From positions 5,836,587-5,900,586 of the forward strand of contig ML660777.1 of assembly GCA_007570785.1 (NCBI GenBank): a stretch of DNA of 64,000 bases. The letters are read 5' to 3'. The translations under genes and the position numbers were made by a program. The notes under the pieces are model-generated. The model saw only the letters and a program-made list of their open reading frames with translations, did not search any database and was not told the origin of the DNA. Numbering within the stretch: the stretch's first letter is position 1; each line of letters begins with the position of its first letter. The DNA is from Antilocapra americana (Eukaryota > Chordata > Mammalia > Artiodactyla > Antilocapridae). Shown here piece after piece: positions 33,644 through 44,939 of the stretch.

Positions 33644-34649
33644 CATCTATGTGTTCTGGTGGATTTTAAGGTGCTAACTTGCAAACGTGAAAGGTATATT
33701 ACATCATACAACATCTTTTTTCCAACTGCCAACAAGCACCACCTTGGGGTAGAACTGCAGAGATGGTAGAAGAGAACTGACACCAGGTTGTGGGAATGCT
33801 TTGGTGGGATTCCCAACCACATTACCAGTGGAATGTCTTTTTCACAGAGAGAACAAGAGGCTAGGCAAGTGGAACTCAGTTACACCATAAGCTGGCGCCA
33901 GTGCCAGAGTTAGAACTGGAGTCTCTGCAGACTTACTCTATTCTAGAGGCAAAGGTCTTCAAATGTGAGTAGTTAAGTACCAACAGTTTTTAAGCACTTT
34001 GTTCAAACTGCAGGAAATAGAGCTGCTTTCTTCACAGTGCCTTCCTGCCAAGGCCAAGGGCACTCCTGGAGTCGGGCCTTCACTCTGCTGGAGGTGCTGG
34101 GCCCACGGAGGGCCATGTCCAGCTTCCTCTGGCTGAGATCACAGTTCCTCCCACCTGGTTCTAACCTGATGTTGGTGTGATCCAACCGCCAGAAATATCT
34201 CAGCCTGGTATCCTTTAAAGTAGTGGCTCCTGGGGCCACAAAAGCAACTTTTGACTTTTTCCCAGGAAAAAGAATTGAACTCTTAAGTTGAGAATGAGTT
34301 GGTGTTTTTATACTTGACATGAACACAGTTCTAAAAAGCTGGCTCCACATCTACACAAAGAGGCAGATGAAAAGTTACCTTTGTTTTCCCTGCTCCCCAG
34401 ACCACACCCGTCAATTTGGTGACAATCTTTTCTTTATTGGTTTTGAGTTTTCAATAGTTCCCTGAATCCAGAGCCTTCTGAGTCTCTCATCTGTGTAAGG
34501 AAAGAAGGTTCAGATCCCCATAATGGCTGCCCAGACCCTTTAGGGCTCCTTAGTTCTTCTCGCCTTTGTGTTGGCCAATGACTATTCAATGTTTCCGCCT
34601 TCCCGCATAATTTGCTGGTTTGGGTGCCAGCAAGGCTCCACCCACACGG

Positions 34650-34664
34650 TGCACTAGAGGGCAG
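34650..34664 (+). promoter_or_regulatory. CTCF-like core motif
   Basis: 'tgcactagagggcag' agrees with the core of the vertebrate CTCF consensus (CCASYAGRKGGCRS-like) except at the first position. It lies in a GC-richer patch outside recognisable repeats. Binding is not shown by sequence alone. Confidence 0.35.
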
Positions 34665-35744
34665 TCATGGTGCCTGCTACCCACACAGTCCCTGCCCAGG
34701 GCCACCATTTTATCCATCCTTGGTTGGAGGAACAGACCCTGGTAGTCACATTTTGCACCACTTAACCCCCGCCCCCCCATCTTGGCCTCAACTGATTGGT
34801 TCAAGGATGACCACTTCATTCTAGAATAGTCTGCTCTGTAAACAGGTCTAGTGCAAAAAGTCGAGATACAGCTTATTAGATTCTCTCTTGGGGTCCTACA
34901 GTGGTTGTATTAGGTGATGGGGATAAGTAAATGATGGGACCTGAGGATAGGGCGAGGTCCGAGTTGGGAGGGGCCAAGCCCACACCCACTTTATTGGAGT
35001 ATTTCTACTTTCATCAGCTTTAACTATAAGATGTTACTTGAAGACAAGAAAGGCTTTTACTGCTTAGAAGTGTTTGCAAAATCATAAAGAAGAGAAAAAA
35101 TAGAACCAAAGAAGCTTAAGGAAGTTAGAAAATAAATATCTAACAGGTGAAAGAGGAGGTAGTAGGTCCTGGGAGAAAGAGAGAGTCCCATTAATGTAGA
35201 CCACTGACTCAAGACCCATGTACTTCTGTTTTTCTGGGACCCCAGCTCTTCCTGGATGCCCTGGGGCCCATGCATGTGTATATTTACAGTAAACAGCCGT
35301 GCCCCTCTCCACTGCTCCCCTACTATCCAATCACTTCAGACAGCTGAGTGTTTGGTTCTACATCTGAAGGACTGTTTAAACAAGCCCCAGAAGCCAAGAG
35401 GGTGTCCACGATGAAAAAGGTTTTAACTCAAATAGATCACAGCTCTTGGCCTATACTTAAAGGACTTGATCTCTGCATCATTTTTCAGGTATTTTAGGCC
35501 CTAAAGTTGGCCTATTTTTTGTTTTTGTTTTGCTTTTTGTTTTTTGGTTTTTTTTTTAGTCCTATAATCTCTTAGGTCAAAAAATTTAGAAATCTCCAGA
35601 TCCCAGATTGGAGGACCCTTATCAGATACCTCTCAGTGTTGCTTTTTAAAGTTCTCCTGATGCCAGGGTGGAATAGGATGGAGGTGAAGGAAGGGCCTGG
35701 GGTGGAGGCACAGATACTGCTGTGACAGCTCCTTTCCACTAGTC

Positions 35745-35895
35745 AGCACGCTCCATGTGACAGGGCAGCGGCTGGCTTCCCTCTGTATGCCAGCACCTAG
35801 CTCAGCGCCTAGCATATGGCAAGTACTGAATATATATTTACTGACAGGCTGACTGACTAATATGCATTTACTGATAGGCAGATTGACTGACTGAG
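35745..35895 (+). repeat. L2 LINE 3' end with tandemly repeated tail
   Basis: 'cagcacctagctcagcgcct', 'agcatatggcaagtactgaa', 'tatatatttactgacaggct' follow the L2 terminus. The end is then repeated imperfectly: 'atttactgacagg...tgactgacta' and 'atttactgataggcagattgactgactg' about 36 bases apart. Confidence 0.65.
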
Positions 35896-37124
35896 TTCAG
35901 ATAAATAAGATTCCTGCCTTCTGAGACACCCTCATACCTCTGAGAAGTCTATATTATCTTTCTTCAAGAGTCTTAATTCAATGGCAGAAATTCAGACAGT
36001 TAATTATTTTTCCATGGGGCACTAGGTCATCTTTGGAAATAGGATGCTTGGTGGCCTGTCCTGACATCCAGAGTCTCCTCAGAGGGAATGTGAATTAACC
36101 ACCTCTCTGTAATTCCATTAATTTTTTAATGGTTACCTAAGTTAAGTAGTTTCTATATAATTTTCATAAAATTATGCTAATTCTGAGGGCTAAGCATTTC
36201 AAATTCAATGAAAGTTAACTGCCTGTATTTTCATTTCTGAAAACTCACACTGAGATAAAAGTCTTGGATAAAAATATTCGCAGCAGTTGGCAGAATTACA
36301 TGAGCAATTATTTAATGCAAAGAAAATGATCTTGAATTAAAAAGTTAATGGAGAATGGAATCGAGAACTGTCAATTTAAGGTAAGCTTGTACAGGTGTGA
36401 CTTTTTTTCACTACACTAGAACACTTTTGTAAGTCAAACAAGTGGATAAATATCAGAATAGAAGTCAGAAAATTATGATTGAGTTCCTGTTACCACCATT
36501 CCAAAGGGTCTATTTACAGATAAGCTACTTTCTCTTAAAGAGAATTTGAACAAAAATTAAAAAAAAATTTTGGAGTGAATAAAACCAATTCTTTCCATTC
36601 TTTTAACTACAGATGCATGCTTTTATTGACTATAAAATAGTTATACAAACAAATATGCCAAAGAGATAGTAAAGCCACCTTACCTTAGAGTAGATAAACA
36701 TTTGCTTCCCAAATTAGGACAGAACAAGGAAAAAGCAAGACAAAACTGTCCCACATATTTTGGAGTCTGGAGAGAGGCAGTCAAAAAGATTGATTTTAAG
36801 TATTTTACAATGTCCAAGTTGTAAGCAGATACCTGACTTTCATAATACGCATGTGTAAAATTTCCTTCTTTGGCCAAAAGTTTACAAAAAGTCAAATAAT
36901 CTCTTTCTGGGCAAATCAAACTAAATGAATCAACGTGAAGAGTCAGGGGAAAGTTATGTGCAGTTTTAGAGTCATTACTGTTACAGACTTAATGGTTTTA
37001 ATCTCCCAGTTCTTAAAAAAATAGCAAAGTCAACGGGAATCTCTGCCATATAGTTTAAGGAACTTTTGACTCACTGAGGAGGCAGTGGCATTATTTAGTT
37101 ATTGGCGGGGCAAAAGTGACTTTC
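35896..37124. other. AT-rich unassigned sequence
   Basis: Nothing recognised; open frames are below 80 codons and domain-free. Confidence 0.4.
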
Positions 37125-37575
37125 ATTCAGTCACTTATTCATTCAAGCAGCATTTACTGAGTTCCTCTTCTGTGCAGATCATCAAAGGGAAAGAAGTCTG
37201 AACCAGATATAGCTGCGGCCTCCTCTTTCCGCCCCCTACTGTGGGATGCCTAAGGTATAAACCTTCAACAGAGACAGAAAGTATCTGAGGCTCTAGAATA
37301 GGAAGAGCCTGGAAGCAGAGGCGTGAGGGAGGACTGGGCAGTTGGGAAGATGGTGGGGTTTGCCAAGAACCTGGTATAAATAAAGGATGGAGCTTGGGAT
37401 TAAGTTTTAACAAACAGACTGGACCCCAAACCGGAAGGCTCTTCCATGCCATGCTGGGGAGTTTTACCTCCATTAGGTGGGCTGTGGGAAAGTTGTTACA
37501 GGGTCTTGAGGCAGAGAATGGTTTAAGAGAGGCAGTTCGAGAAGACTCATCTGGCAACAGTACATAGAACACAGC
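37125..37575. repeat. Ancient mammalian repeat-like block (family uncertain)
   Basis: Opens with 'cattcattcaagcagcattt' then 'ctgagttcctcttctgtgc', typical of old LINE ends. Further on, 'ccatgctggggagttttacc', 'gctgtgggaaagttgttaca' and 'gaagactcatctggc' recall a common ancient element whose conserved text is 'ccatgctaaggagtttgg ... gggagccattgaaggtttt'. I cannot name it with certainty (L2/L3-like). A 145-codon minus frame across it has no domain. Confidence 0.4.
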
Positions 37576-37828
37576 AGAGGGGAGAAATGCCAGTCAAGAC
37601 AGCATTACTACTCTCAGAGACAGGGACCGGGGACAGCTGAGGATATAAGTGAAGGAAAATGAAAGGCAGATCCAGACAACACCGAAGGAAAACGACGGGA
37701 TGACGGGAAGGGCAAGGGAGCCAGTATTTAGAGGGGACGCGCCACATGTTACTCTAACACATAATAACAACACATGACACAGGATGAACACATGTCCTGT
37801 TTTTCTTGGCATAGTCAGAGTTTATGCC

Positions 37829-37877
37829 TTCCTTTCTTTCTCTCTTCATTCTCTCCTTCCTCCCTCTTTCTCTCTCA
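37829..37877. repeat. Pyrimidine-rich (CTTT/CTCC)n tract
   Basis: About 50 bases almost entirely C and T on the plus strand, irregular. Confidence 0.8.
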
Positions 37878-37974
37878 TGGAATAATTATTAACAATGGCC
37901 TCTTTCATTTTCAATATGTTCTGGTTTGGATAATATGTCACACAACCATGTTTCATATATTTTTCCTTCTTGAT

Positions 37975-38105
37975 TCCTCAAAAGAATTCTCTGATTTACA
38001 CATGAAGAAGCTGAAGATTTGAGGAGCTGCCCAAAGGCATGGAGTCAATGAGTGGTAGAGCCTGGATTTGACCTCAGATCCACACAGTCCCCAAACCCTC
38101 GAACT
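37975..38105 (-). repeat. MIR SINE, antisense
   Basis: 'ttacacatgaagaagctgaa', 'gagctgcccaaaggcatgga', 'gtggtagagcctggatttga' are the reversed MIR core. Confidence 0.75.
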
Positions 38106-38141
38106 TTCTCCTTTGTCACAAGTTTCGTGTGACAGGCTGCA

Positions 38142-38163
38142 GGGGGGGGGGGGGGGGGGGGGG
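38142..38163. repeat. G22 homopolymer
   Basis: An uninterrupted run of 22 G directly after 'gacaggctgca'. Long G runs are rare in mammalian DNA and error-prone in sequencing, so the exact length is uncertain. Confidence 0.85.
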
Positions 38164-39095
38164 TGTTGATTAAAACAAACAGGGACATCAGAAAGAGTCA
38201 AATTCAGGTAAAGGATGACGTGTTCTGGTTTGGCTGTGTGGTCTGTTAGGTCTTTAAGGTGCTGGAAGGATATGGAAGCAGTTGGAGGTATTGGCTGAAA
38301 TTTGGGAACAAAAATCACACTCCAGTTACAGATCTGTGAGCCTTCCAAATCAACAGATGCAGGGCCCTGGGATTGCATGAGGTCGCCAAGCAGGAGACTG
38401 CAGGACAAAGGTCACAGCTCAGATGCCTGCAGGGGCCAGGCAGGTAACACGCGTGAGTGAGGTGGCAGTGGCAGAAGGAGGTGTTTGTGAGGATTATCTT
38501 AATTTCTTCCAAAGTATTTGCAATTTTATAGAAATAATATGATCCTTAAAACAGTAATCCATTTCTTCACTGAAGTTGGCAATTAGAGCAATTTCTAGTA
38601 CTTTCATTAAAATCACAACTTATTTATAAAAAACACAGTAATTTTATTAACCCTAAGACTTAACAGAACAGAAAACTATAAATCGTAGTCATTCAATTTT
38701 TGTTCACAGTTTTATGCTAGGAGGCCTTAAATGAGAGGGTTTTTTTTTTTTTTAAAGTGCAGTTAGTTCTTTATCAGAATCACAAGCTACATGCGAGTAT
38801 ATTAAAACAAACTGCAGTGCATTTTTACCATCCTAAGTAATAGCCAAGTGTGACTTAAGACACTATTGCTAGGAACTTGTGTGTGGGGGTTGGGAAGAGG
38901 GTAGAGGAAGATGGGGAGAGAATAGGGGTAGGGGTAAAGAGCAAAACGCATTTCAAGACGCAATATGCCAAGGTTTTCAATTTACATACCAGTTAATTTA
39001 TATTAGAAAACAATGAATTTAAGTTACCAGTCTTGTCATTGCTTTATACCCTTAATTCAAAGCTAACCAGCACTGTAGCTTTCATGGGCCTCACC
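38164..39095. other. Unassigned single-copy-like sequence
   Basis: Nothing recognised; T-run at 38741-38752. Confidence 0.4.
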
Positions 39096-39294
39096 AGTGA
39101 TTCTCAAACTCTTCCCAGCATGAAATTTCCCTGGACTTGTTTACTGGGAGGACTCATTACAACATGGACTGCTGGGCCACCTCTGAGGATTTCCTGATTC
39201 AGTAGCTCTGGGATGGGTCGTGAGAGTTTGCATCACGACCAGCTGCAAGGGGGTGGCGATGCTGCCGGTCCGGGGACCACAGTTTGAGAACCTG
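39096..39294 (+). mobile_element. hAT-type non-autonomous DNA transposon (MER5-like)
   Basis: Imperfect terminal inverted repeats are visible: 'agtgattctcaaact' at 39096-39110 and 'agtttgagaacctgc' at 39281-39295. Between them 'gactgctgggccacctctga', 'ctgattcagtagctctggga' and 'tgctgccggtccggggacca' match the common mammalian hAT-Charlie MITE layout. No transposase. Subfamily uncertain. Confidence 0.75.
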
Positions 39295-39881
39295 CCGTCT
39301 GCATACCAGGGAATATGCTCAACAGAGACTGGCTGGCTTCTGCCCTTTTCAGAATTACCGTGGAGCACAAACACGCACTCCGGCTCTGCTTCTCATGGCA
39401 CTCTGGAAAATGATTCAACGACATGGCTTCAAACAGAGGTCCAACTTTTTGCCTCATTGTCTGTGTTCTGAATCCAACCTAGTTTAATATTTTGGAAAAT
39501 GTTACCCTTTTCTGTACTGAGCAAAGTAAATATTTTGTCAGTTGTTAAGGATGAGCTGCAGAGTAAGACCTAAAGATGTATCCAAATTCAGCAGGAAGGC
39601 TTGGAGCTGGTTCGGAACTTTCTCCAGATTGTGATTTGTAATGTATTTCAGAAGCCAGCAGAAATACCAACCACTCAATCTATTAAGAAAAGGCTGAATG
39701 AACCTTTTCACAGCACATTTTTTTTTTCCACACCAACTCTCATTATGCTTGGCAAAATAAGGAGAAGGAGAGACAAATGCTTTTCTGCCCATAGGATTTC
39801 ATCTGAGTATTGTTCTCATATAACGAACTTTGTAGCAGAGTTTTGGAATCAGAAGAAATTTTTAACAATCCCTTTGCGACA
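39295..39881. other. Unassigned sequence
   Basis: Open frames at 39601-39891 (+, 96 codons) and 39538-39792 (-) overlap on opposite strands and show no domain. Confidence 0.35.
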
Positions 39882-40015
39882 GTTGAAATAACTAAGGACC
39901 AGGAAAGGTAAATGCCATTTGCCCAAGGATCAGACAGCGGTAGAACTGGAGTTGGAATTAAATTCAAAGGCTCTTGATTCCTGGGCCAGCACTTTTCTTA
40001 CGACAACGTAACACC
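39882..40015 (-). repeat. MIR SINE, antisense
   Basis: 'aaatgccatttgcccaagga', 'cagacagcggtagaactgga', 'gttggaattaaattcaaagg' give the reversed MIR core. Confidence 0.65.
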
Positions 40016-40223
40016 TCCATGCAGAAGAGTTGTAAGAAACTGATTTCAAAAACACAATACTACCAATAATGTGTTTTGCACTGCACTTTCCCTGACAACT
40101 CCTAAACCAAGTGGTTACTGATGGTTTCACTTAGGATGAGAGGGTGGAGGGCAGACAGAGGACATCTTGGAGGGTGCTCTTCTCACCTTCCTGCCTAAGA
40201 AATTCCAGGAGCATCTCCCATTA

Positions 40224-40552
40224 TAGCACTTCCCTGGTAGCTCAGCTGGTAAAGAATCTGCGTGCAATGCAGGAGATCCTGGTTCGATCCTTGGATTGGG
40301 AAGATCCTATGGAGAACGGATAGGCTACCCACTCATTGTGGGTTTTCTTGATGGCTCAGAAGGTAAAGAATCTGCCTGCAATGCGGGAAACCTGGGTTTG
40401 ATTCCTGGTTTGGGAAGATCCCCTAGAGAAGGGAATAGCTACCCAAATCCAGTATTCTTGCCAGGAGAATTCCAAGGACAGAGGAGCCTAGCAGGCTATA
40501 TAGTTGATGGGGTTGCAAAGAGCTGGACATGACTGAGTGACTTTCACTTTCA
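40224..40552 (+). mobile_element. Composite double-head Bov-tA SINE
   Basis: First head 'gcacttccctggtagctcag' with B-box 'ggttcgatccttgg', a short BovB-derived piece 'aggctacccactcattgtgg', then directly a second head 'ttttcttgatggctcagaag' with B-box-like 'gtttgattcctgg' and a full BovB-derived tail ending 'catgactgagtgactttcac'. Two tRNA-like promoters in tandem. Confidence 0.9.
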
Positions 40553-40644
40553 TGGGCTGAGATGGTAGAAATATAGCCATTGATATGGTGACATTCGCGT
40601 TTTGACAAAGAAATATGTGGGGGGAGGATTACAGAGGGCAAGGG

Positions 40645-40741
40645 ATCTTAGAGATCATCAGGGTCTCACATCTCATGTGTAGATGTGAAATCAAAACTCT
40701 CAGGACTTGAGGAACTTGCCTGGGTGCTCAGTCTATTAAGT
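40645..40741 (-). repeat. MIR-like fragment, antisense
   Basis: 'gacttgaggaacttgcctgg' and 'ttaagtggcacagctaggac' resemble reversed MIR core. The CHR SINE that follows is inserted at its inner edge; sequence after it ('gcctgaccccagatcccatg') continues the MIR. Confidence 0.6.
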
Positions 40742-40752
40742 GGCACAGCTAG

Positions 40753-40975
40753 GACCTCCCTGGAGGTCCAGTGGTTAAGAATCCACCTTGTAATGCAGGA
40801 GATGCAGGTTCGATCCCTGGTGGGACAACTAAGATCCCACACGCTTCCAAGCCACTAAGCCCTCCCGCCACAACTACTGAGCTTACGTACCACAACTAGA
40901 GAATCCATGTGTTGCAAGGACAGACTGCCATGGGCTGCAATGAAGACTGGCTGTGGCCAAATTAAAAAAAAAAAT
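40753..40975 (+). mobile_element. CHR-2-type tRNA SINE inserted in a MIR
   Basis: 'gacctccctggaggtccagt', B-box 'ggttcgatccctgg', arms 'cgccacaactactgagctta' and 'ggctgcaatgaagactggct', A-rich tail. Imperfect 11-base flanks 'ggcacagctag' (40742-40752) and 'ggtacagctaa' (40976-40986) are the target-site duplication. Confidence 0.9.
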
Positions 40976-41157
40976 GGTACAGCTAATGCCTGACCCCAGA
41001 TCCCATGCCCTGCATCATGCCATCATGTTGCTATTTCTACCTTATCAACCTGTCTACTGTGGTACGATGCGTTGATTTAAGTCAGAAAAACATATTCTTC
41101 ACTGTGAGTCTAGATTCCAAAATACTAAATCTATTCAGGACTAACAAAGGAATATGG

Positions 41158-41265
41158 GAATTATAATAGCTAACATTTCTATAATGTTAGTGATGCCAGG
41201 CACTGTTTTAAGAACTTTACATGGATTATTGCATCTAATCAGTCATGTCACTGAGGAATTTAGAA
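41158..41265 (-). repeat. MIR SINE fragment, antisense
   Basis: 'taatagctaacatttctata', 'gatgccaggcactgttttaa', 'gaactttacatggattattg' match the reversed MIR 3' half. A weaker sense MIR-like piece ('gtgaagcacttagcacagaa') follows at about 41310. Confidence 0.7.
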
Positions 41266-42994
41266 TACCATAGGGCAAGAAATGGAAATGAAGGATGAAA
41301 TGAAGTAACGAATGTGAAGCACTTAGCACAGAACCTACGCTGTTTTCCCAGGACACGTGGCTGTCTATTAAATGCAAGAATCCAAGGTAGGGATTTAGAA
41401 CAGCTCTTGGCTCACAGAGCACACCAATACTAGCTGCTATTATCACATTTTCTCCTATTTCTTCATATGGAACAGACCAAAGAAATTGGATCTAGATGAA
41501 AGTTATGAGCCATATAAGATTCAAACATAGGTAATATCCCTGGGAACCAGTTGCTACCAGTGAAGACCACAGAGACCACAGTATAGCTTGGACCAAAATG
41601 CTCTTGAAGGCCAAATGCTGAAGCCAGAGACCACAAAAGAACAGACTTAAACAGGTTTGTATTGGGCACTGGTTTCAAAGAGCTCAGAGGGTTTACCACC
41701 CATCTCCTCATCAACCTTAACCACACTCAAGTTGGAGAGGAAAGTGAGCATGGGATGAAAACCTCTTTCATAGGAAGGCAGTTGCAAACACAAAACTAAT
41801 CACTCAAAGCTGGTGGGAAGGGCCCAATTTCCTTAATAAGAATGTACTGATCTACCGGTGAAGGATAAGAATATCATCATTCATTAAGATGAAACAACAC
41901 TACTCATTAAAGCACTCATGGCAGGTAAACTGCCTTGTTAATTGCCCACTTGAGAGTGTCTGACATACCAGGTGCTTGTACACTGGCAAGAAACGGAGGG
42001 CAATCCAGACAGAGTCCAACTACTCCTCCTACCTACTTCCTCTCCACCCTGGCAACTAGAAAGGATATGCATCTGGTTTTGTTACAGAGGGATAAATGAG
42101 GATCAGTGAATGCAAGCTGCATGAAGGCAGATTTTGCCTCAAGATAAAAGAGAGAACTTATAAAAAGAAACACCCTAAAAGTATCCAACAATGATCATGC
42201 TACCTGCTAAGGCGGTGTGTGCTCTGGGTGAACAAGGAGAGGGAGGCCCAGGAGACACAGGGTGTACCGTTATTGGGACCACAATTTCTTTTGTCCATGT
42301 GATTATTATCTTGTCAGCAATCCATCAGTAGGTAAGGGCACTGAGTAGTGAAAATGTTTCCACTAAGGCCAAAAAATAGGTGAATTGTTCCTAGGCCAAA
42401 TTTGAGTCTGAACCCAGGTTCTGTTTTTTACTAAATAGCTATGTGGGTTCTGATGTTTTGAAAACTACCAATTCCAGTTAATTAATTTCGAACAACAATA
42501 TAGGATCTATATTCAGGGCCTTGCAGTTCACAGAGGTTTCCTCAGAACCAAAAAAGGTGTCCGTTAGGTTGAGGAGTGAAATTTGAGGGAACAAGATTAA
42601 AGCAGCAACTTCTGAAAAGATTTTTAAAAGGCTGAATTCCTCTTTCTACCTGAGAGAAAACCAGAACTGACATTGGTAAAAGAGTAAACAGAATCAGGGG
42701 TCAGGAAGCACTAGCCGTTTAGGAAAACAAGAAAAGACATGATTTGCAAAATACTGAGAATGAATAAGGAATCCTTCAGAACACCTGATTTTTAGGACTC
42801 ACTCCCTGATGTAAAGGGAACAGTTTTTGTCCTGTTTAGACTCCAGTTTTGGTAGGCAGGGGGACTACCACCTGGCTACTTTAAAACACTGGAAGCAGGT
42901 TTAGCAGAAGGCAGAAATCTGCAAAGATTTGTAAAGACATGAGTCAGACACCTCCTTCAAGGACAGGTAGTTGGGCAGGAGAGATGAACCATGC
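41266..42994. other. 1.7-kb stretch without clear repeats or genes
   Basis: Apart from the weak MIR-like piece near 41300-41450 nothing is recognised. Confidence 0.35.
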
Positions 42995-42995
42995 A

Positions 42996-43224
42996 TGCCG
43001 GCTAAGTCACTTCAGTTGTGTCCGACTCTGTGTGACCCTATGGACTGCAGCCCGCCAGGCTCCTCTGTCCATGGAATTCTCCAGGCAAGAATACTGGAGT
43101 GAGTTGCCATACCCTCCTCCAGGGAATCTTCCTGACCAATACCCATAAGAGATCAAACCCACGTCTCTTATGTCTCTTGAATAAGCAGGCAGGTTCCTTA
43201 CCACTAGTGCCATCTAGGAAGCCC
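42996..43224 (-). mobile_element. Bov-tA SINE, antisense
   Basis: 'gctaagtcacttcagttgtg', 'ctgcagcccgccaggctcct', reversed head 'gcaggcaggttccttaccac' and 'gccatctaggaagccc'. The B-box region carries a small internal duplication-like change ('cataagagatc'). Confidence 0.95.
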
Positions 43225-43387
43225 AGAGATGGGTCAAATAAAGGCATATTCCCTAGCTGGACGAGGACAGTAACACTGGGAAAATGCATGATATTTTATT
43301 CTACTTTTGATCATGGAAAGCAATACTGAGATGTAAGAAAAGGTAATTTAAAGTGTTTCCTGGATTGTCTGACAGCAGTCATGGATA

Positions 43388-43546
43388 CAACAGAGGATGA
43401 GATGGTTGGATGGCATCACCGACTCAATGGACATGAGTTGAGTAAACTCTGGGAGTTGGTGATGGACAGGGAGGCCTGGTGTGCTGTGGTCCTTGGGGTT
43501 GCAAAGAGTCAGACACGACTGAGTGAATGAACTGAACTGAACTGAG
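43388..43546 (+). mobile_element. BovB LINE 3' tip
   Basis: 'acagaggatgagatggttgg', 'catcaccgactcaatggaca', 'gtgatggacagggaggcctg', ending in 'gaactgaactgaactgag'. About 160 bp. 'ctgacagca' occurs on both sides (43369-43377 and 43557-43565), a possible but not tight target-site duplication. Confidence 0.9.
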
Positions 43547-43863
43547 TCAGTTAATGCTGACAGCAAAGGCAAGATGACAAGAAAAGGCTCACAGGTTGCA
43601 AATTTCAGAGCTCAAGGTACTCTCAGAAGGCTAACAGGTTCAAAAGAGAGTAAAGAAGTACTCCCCCACCCCAAAAAAATCCCAAAACTGTATGGAAAGA
43701 AAAACATAAAAAGTGAGAAAAGTGAGAAGAATACTAAGCAGTAAATGTTACCATTTTCACTCTATATAGAGTTCCTTCAAGTAGCTAAAGTCAATGAATT
43801 CAGGAACAAGAAAATGCAATTAGTGAAGCCACGTGAGAAAACGTTCACACTGAAATCACAATG

Positions 43864-44145
43864 CTGCTGCCGCTGCTGCTGCTAAGTCATGTCAGCCATG
43901 TCTGACTCTGTGCGACCCCATGGACTGCAGCCCACCACGCTCCTCTGTCCCTGAGATTCTCCAGGCAAGAACAATGGAGTGGGTTGCCATTTCCTTCTCC
44001 AATGCATGAAAGTGAAAAGTGAAAGTGAAGTCGCTCAGTTGTGTCCGACTCTTAGCGATCCCATGGACTCTTAGCCTACCAGGCTCCTCCGTCCATGGGA
44101 TTTTCCAGGCAAGAGTACTGGAGTGGGGTGCCATTGCCTTCTCCA
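43864..44145 (-). mobile_element. Bov-A2 dimeric SINE, antisense
   Basis: Two reversed BovB-derived monomers without a tRNA head, joined by 'ccaatgcatgaaagtgaaaa', with a (ctg)n edge at the left. Eleven-base duplications (aaatcacaatg) at 43853-43863 and 44146-44156 are exact. It sits inside sequence that resembles older L1 ORF2. Confidence 0.95.
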
Positions 44146-44146
44146 A

Positions 44147-44440
44147 AATCACAATGAGATGCTGTATTTTTGCTGCATGAGTGCTGACAAGAGTGTAGTG
44201 AAACTGTGATCTCACACATCACAGGGGGCACTGTAAATCAGTGCCTTCTAAAAGAAAAGCACTTTGGCAATTTATTGAGCCATAAATATGGTCATACCAT
44301 GTGACTAGTAATCCCGCCCTGGAAATCTATCTTAAATTAAAAAAATATGTGAAAAGCTATATCCATAAAGGTGTTTGTTGGAATAGTGTTTAAAAACATT
44401 ACAAACTTAGAATGGGCAATGGATTTTAATTCAACAAATG
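44147..44440 (+). mobile_element. Very old L1 ORF2-like fragment
   Basis: 'aaatcacaatgagatgctg' and 'aaaagcactttggcaattta', then 'taccatgtgactagtaatcc' are in the order of the L1 ORF2 C-terminal region. Strongly decayed; no frame remains. Confidence 0.45.
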
Positions 44441-44496
44441 ATAACTAAATGCTTCTAAGTAGCTGGGTACAATAAAGCAGAATTTCTTCCTTCTAG

Positions 44497-44925
44497 AGCC
44501 TATGATACAGAGTGAAGCGAGTCAGAAAGAGAAATATAAATATCGTATACTGATCCATATATCTGGAATCTAGAAAGATGGCACTGATGAATTTATTTGC
44601 GGGGCAGTAATAGAGAAACTAACGTAGAGAACAGACTTATGGACACAGAGGGAGGGGAGGAGGGAGAAGGTGAGATGTATGGAGAGAGTAACATGGAAAC
44701 TTATATTACCATATGTAAAACAGACAGCCAATGGGAATTTGCTGTATGACTCAGGGAACTGAAACAGGGGCTCTGTGACAATCTAGAGGGGAAGGATGGG
44801 GAGGGAGATGGGAGGGAGGTTCGGGAGGGGAGGAGACATGGCTGATTCTTGTTGATGTACAACAGAAAACCACAAAATTCTGTAACGGAAATGTCCTTCA
44901 ATTAAAAAAGTAAAGTGGGAAAAAA
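44497..44925 (+). mobile_element. Old L1 ORF2 end and 3'UTR
   Basis: 'agcctatgatacagagtgaa', 'gcgagtcagaaagagaaata', 'ggaatctagaaagatggcac', 'gccaatgggaatttgctgta', 'gactcagggaactgaaacag', then G-rich tract and 'tgatgtacaacagaaaacca' with A-rich tail at 44905-44939. Confidence 0.85.
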
Positions 44926-44939
44926 AAAAGAAAAAAAAT

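Larger units (their letters stand above)
33035..35744. other. 2.7-kb stretch without clear repeats or genes
   Basis: Sequence at 33035-33115 weakly recalls the ancient repeat seen at 48.9 kb. An imperfect tandem pair lies at 33583-33643. A T/G-rich tract lies at 35513-35560. The 115-codon minus frame at 34003-34350 and the others show no domain. 34560-34820 is GC richer and holds a CTCF-like motif. Confidence 0.35.

Noticed and set aside
34003..34350. 115-codon minus-strand frame
   Set aside because: No recognisable domain; single frame without supporting signals.
37135..37572. 145-codon minus-strand frame
   Set aside because: It lies across an ancient repeat-like block and shows no domain.
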